A stretch of DNA of 8,124 bases from Gallionellaceae bacterium (GTDB lineage: Bacteria > Pseudomonadota > Gammaproteobacteria > Burkholderiales > Gallionellaceae): the NCBI GenBank assembly GCA_003151655.1, contig PLYB01000267.1, forward strand, positions 1-8,124. The letters are read 5' to 3'. Shown piece after piece: positions 6,557 to 8,124 of the stretch. How positions within the stretch are numbered: the first letter of the stretch is position 1; every line of letters starts with the position of its first letter. The position numbers and the translations under genes were made by a program. Below the pieces are notes generated by a model that ran no database searches, had not been told where the DNA came from, and worked only from the letters and a program-made list of their open reading frames with translations.

Positions 6557-7564
6557 TCACACTTTGTAATAGTCTCGATACCAAACGATGAATTGATTGA
6601 TACCATCTTCCACTGTTGTCGCTGGCTTGTAGTGGAATTGTTCAACAAGGTCATCCACATTGGCATAGGTATCCGGCACGTCACCCGCTTGCAAGGGGAG
6701 TAGTTCTTTTTTCGCAGCCTTACCAAGGGTTTTCTCCAAAGCTGCAATGAAATCCACCAGCTCCACTGGGCTATTATTTCCAATGTTATAGACCCGCCAC
6801 GGCGCGCGGCTGGTGCCGGGGTCTGGCACATCGCCCTCCCATTCTGGATTGGTAAGCGCAGGTCGATTAAGCACCCGAATCACTCCCTCAACGATGTCAT
6901 CAATATAGGTAAAGTCGCGCCGATGTTTACCATAGTTAAAAACTTGAATTGGCTTGTCTTCGAGAATGGCTTTGGTGAATTTGAATAGTGCCATGTCGGG
7001 TCGCCCCCAAGGTCCATACACGGTGAAGAAACGCAGGCCGGTAGTCGGTAGATTGTAGAGGTGACTGTAGGTGTGAGCCATCAATTCGTTGGCTTTTTTG
7101 CTCGCTGCGTAGAGACTCAGTGGGTGATCCACGTTCTGGTGGATAGAAAATGGCATGGCAGTATTTGCACCATAAACGCTTGAACTGCTGGCATAGACAA
7201 GATGATCCACTCCATTGTGGCGGCAACCCTCAAGGATATGAGCAAAACCAACAATATTACTGTCGATATAAGCGAGCGGATTCTCAATTGAATAGCGAAC
7301 ACCAGCTTGCGCTGCAAGATTTACTACGCGCTGCGGTTTATGCTTGGCAAAGGCAGACTCTATCGCTTTGCGATCTGCCAAATCGATTCGAAGATGGGTG
7401 TAGTTGGGGTGGTTAATATAACGAGCCAGCCTTGCTTCTTTAATTGCCGGATCATAGTAGTTGTTGTGGTTGTCAATACCGATGACGATATCACCTCGTT
7501 CAAGCAAACGCAGAATAATGGCTGAGCCAATAAAGCCTGCCGCGCCCGTAACCAGAGTTTTCAT
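6557..7564 (-). CDS. UDP-glucuronate 4-epimerase (NAD-dependent epimerase, CapI/WbnF type)
   Basis: A 335-residue extended SDR epimerase. It has the NAD-binding GAAGFIG (7-13), the IDNHNNYYDPAIKEARL segment (30-46) typical of UDP-GlcA 4-epimerases, NLAAQAGVRYSIENP (82-96), YASSSSVYG (124-132), the catalytic Y152-x3-K156 in YAASK, YGPWGRPDMA (183-192) and RRDFTYIDDIVEG (215-227). The AQAGVRYS and GRPDMA motifs favour UDP-glucuronate over UDP-glucose (GalE) as substrate. It would convert UDP-GlcA from the adjacent Ugd into UDP-GalA, a common acidic component of O-antigens, capsules and lipopolysaccharide core. The ATG overlaps the ugd stop by one base (TAATG), with AGGG 8 bases upstream. Substrate assignment is by motif recall and neighbourhood. 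Confidence 0.9.
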   Translation of the reverse strand: MKTLVTGAAGFIGSAIILRLLERGDIVIGIDNHNNYYDPAIKEARLARYINHPNYTHLRIDLADRKAIESAFAKHKPQRVVNLAAQAGVRYSIENPLAYIDSNIVGFAHILEGCRHNGVDHLVYASSSSVYGANTAMPFSIHQNVDHPLSLYAASKKANELMAHTYSHLYNLPTTGLRFFTVYGPWGRPDMALFKFTKAILEDKPIQVFNYGKHRRDFTYIDDIVEGVIRVLNRPALTNPEWEGDVPDPGTSRAPWRVYNIGNNSPVELVDFIAALEKTLGKAAKKELLPLQAGDVPDTYANVDDLVEQFHYKPATTVEDGINQFIVWYRDYYKV

Positions 7565-8124
7565 TATTTGCGCCCTATTCCAAAATACTCGAGTCCAGCT
7601 GCTCGGGGGAGCGCGGGATCGTAGAGATTGCGCCCATCAAAAATCACTGGTTGCTTGAGCAGTCTTTTTATGACACCGAAATCTGGACTTCGGAACTCCG
7701 TCCATTCGGTCACTATTATTAAAGCATCCGCACCGTTGAGGGCATCCATGGGGCCGTTTACTAATTGCAAGTCAGTACGCTTACCGTAAATTCGCGTTGT
7801 CTCGTGCATTGCCGCCGGGTCGTAAGCAGACACTGACGCCCCCCTTTGCCAGAGGCCATGAAGCACACTGCGGCTTGGTGCTTCACGCATATCATCGGTA
7901 TTGGGTTTAAAGGCAAGGCCCCATAATGCAATCACTTTATTTGTTAAATTATAATTAAAATGACTATTCATTTTATTAAATAACACACGTTTTTGCTGAT
8001 GATTAACTTGTTGAGCTGCTTTAATTAATTGTGGTTCAAACGAGACTTGTTTAGCCATGCTTTCCAGCGCACTTAAATCTTTTGGAAAACAGGAACCACC
8101 ATAACCACAGCCTGGATTTATAAA
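7564..8124 (-). CDS. ugd: UDP-glucose 6-dehydrogenase, C-terminal part (cut by window edge)
   Basis: The open frame runs to the right edge, so this is the last 186 residues of a protein normally about 440-450 long; the NAD-binding N-terminal half is missing only because the window ends. An ATG at 8058 is internal, not the start: upstream of it the frame encodes the active-site motif PGCGYGGSCFPKDLSAL, with the catalytic Cys in GGSCFPKD at 8091-8089. The C-terminal UDP-binding domain follows, with ALWGLAFKPNTDDMREAPS, the ALIIVTEWTEF strand and VIFDGRNLYDP. The enzyme oxidises UDP-glucose to UDP-glucuronate using two NAD. It feeds the coupled epimerase downstream. Base composition drops sharply inside the gene: 7921-8040 is about 24% G+C by hand count, against about 52% in 7861-7920. 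Confidence 0.95.
   Translation of the reverse strand, partial: FINPGCGYGGSCFPKDLSALESMAKQVSFEPQLIKAAQQVNHQQKRVLFNKMNSHFNYNLTNKVIALWGLAFKPNTDDMREAPSRSVLHGLWQRGASVSAYDPAAMHETTRIYGKRTDLQLVNGPMDALNGADALIIVTEWTEFRSPDFGVIKRLLKQPVIFDGRNLYDPALPRAAGLEYFGIGRK

Noticed and set aside
7564..8058. Complete 164-residue gene starting at the ATG at 8058
   Set aside because: The frame continues upstream through the Ugd active-site motif to the window edge, so the ATG is an internal methionine.
1..8124. CRISPR arrays, tRNA or rRNA genes, attachment sites, riboswitches
   Set aside because: No regularly spaced repeats, cloverleaf-like segments or conserved RNA motifs were seen, and almost all of the window is coding.

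Overview
The window is a stretch of a bacterial cell-surface polysaccharide (O-antigen or capsule type) gene cluster. Every gene I can support lies on the minus strand, so the reading order is right to left. The gene families, the base composition (about 50 to 60% G+C in most 60-base blocks counted by hand) and the ugd/epimerase sequences fit a Gram-negative proteobacterium, probably gamma- or betaproteobacterial. I cannot name a genus from the sequence.

Layout, in transcription order. First comes the C-terminal part of a UDP-glucose 6-dehydrogenase (ugd, cut by the right edge), coupled to a UDP-glucuronate 4-epimerase; together they would make UDP-GlcA and UDP-GalA. Next come rfbF and rfbG (glucose-1-phosphate cytidylyltransferase and CDP-glucose 4,6-dehydratase), which commit glucose to CDP-4-keto-6-deoxyglucose. 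They are followed by a cupin 3,5-epimerase of the RmlC family, a three-domain sugar C-methyltransferase (TylC3/KijD1 type), a PLP sugar aminotransferase resembling perosamine synthases, a PglD/NeuD-like left-handed beta-helix acyltransferase, and a CmcI/rhamnosyl O-methyltransferase family protein. At the left end a family 2 glycosyltransferase gene begins, but it is broken after about 33 codons by a remnant of an IS3-family transposase.

The eight main genes form one tight, largely translationally coupled operon: successive genes overlap by 1, 4 or about 10 bases or are separated by 13 bases, and three or four start codons are not ATG. No promoter or convincing terminator is visible; the promoter must lie beyond the right edge.

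Taken together, rfbF to the CmcI-like gene read as a stepwise route to an unusual sugar: a CDP-activated, C-methyl-branched 4-amino-4,6-dideoxyhexose, N-acylated and possibly O-methylated. This differs from the classical CDP-3,6-dideoxyhexose route because the 3-dehydrase RfbH and its reductase are absent and the PLP enzyme keeps its Schiff-base lysine. The proposed product is an inference from family membership and gene order, not something the sequence proves.
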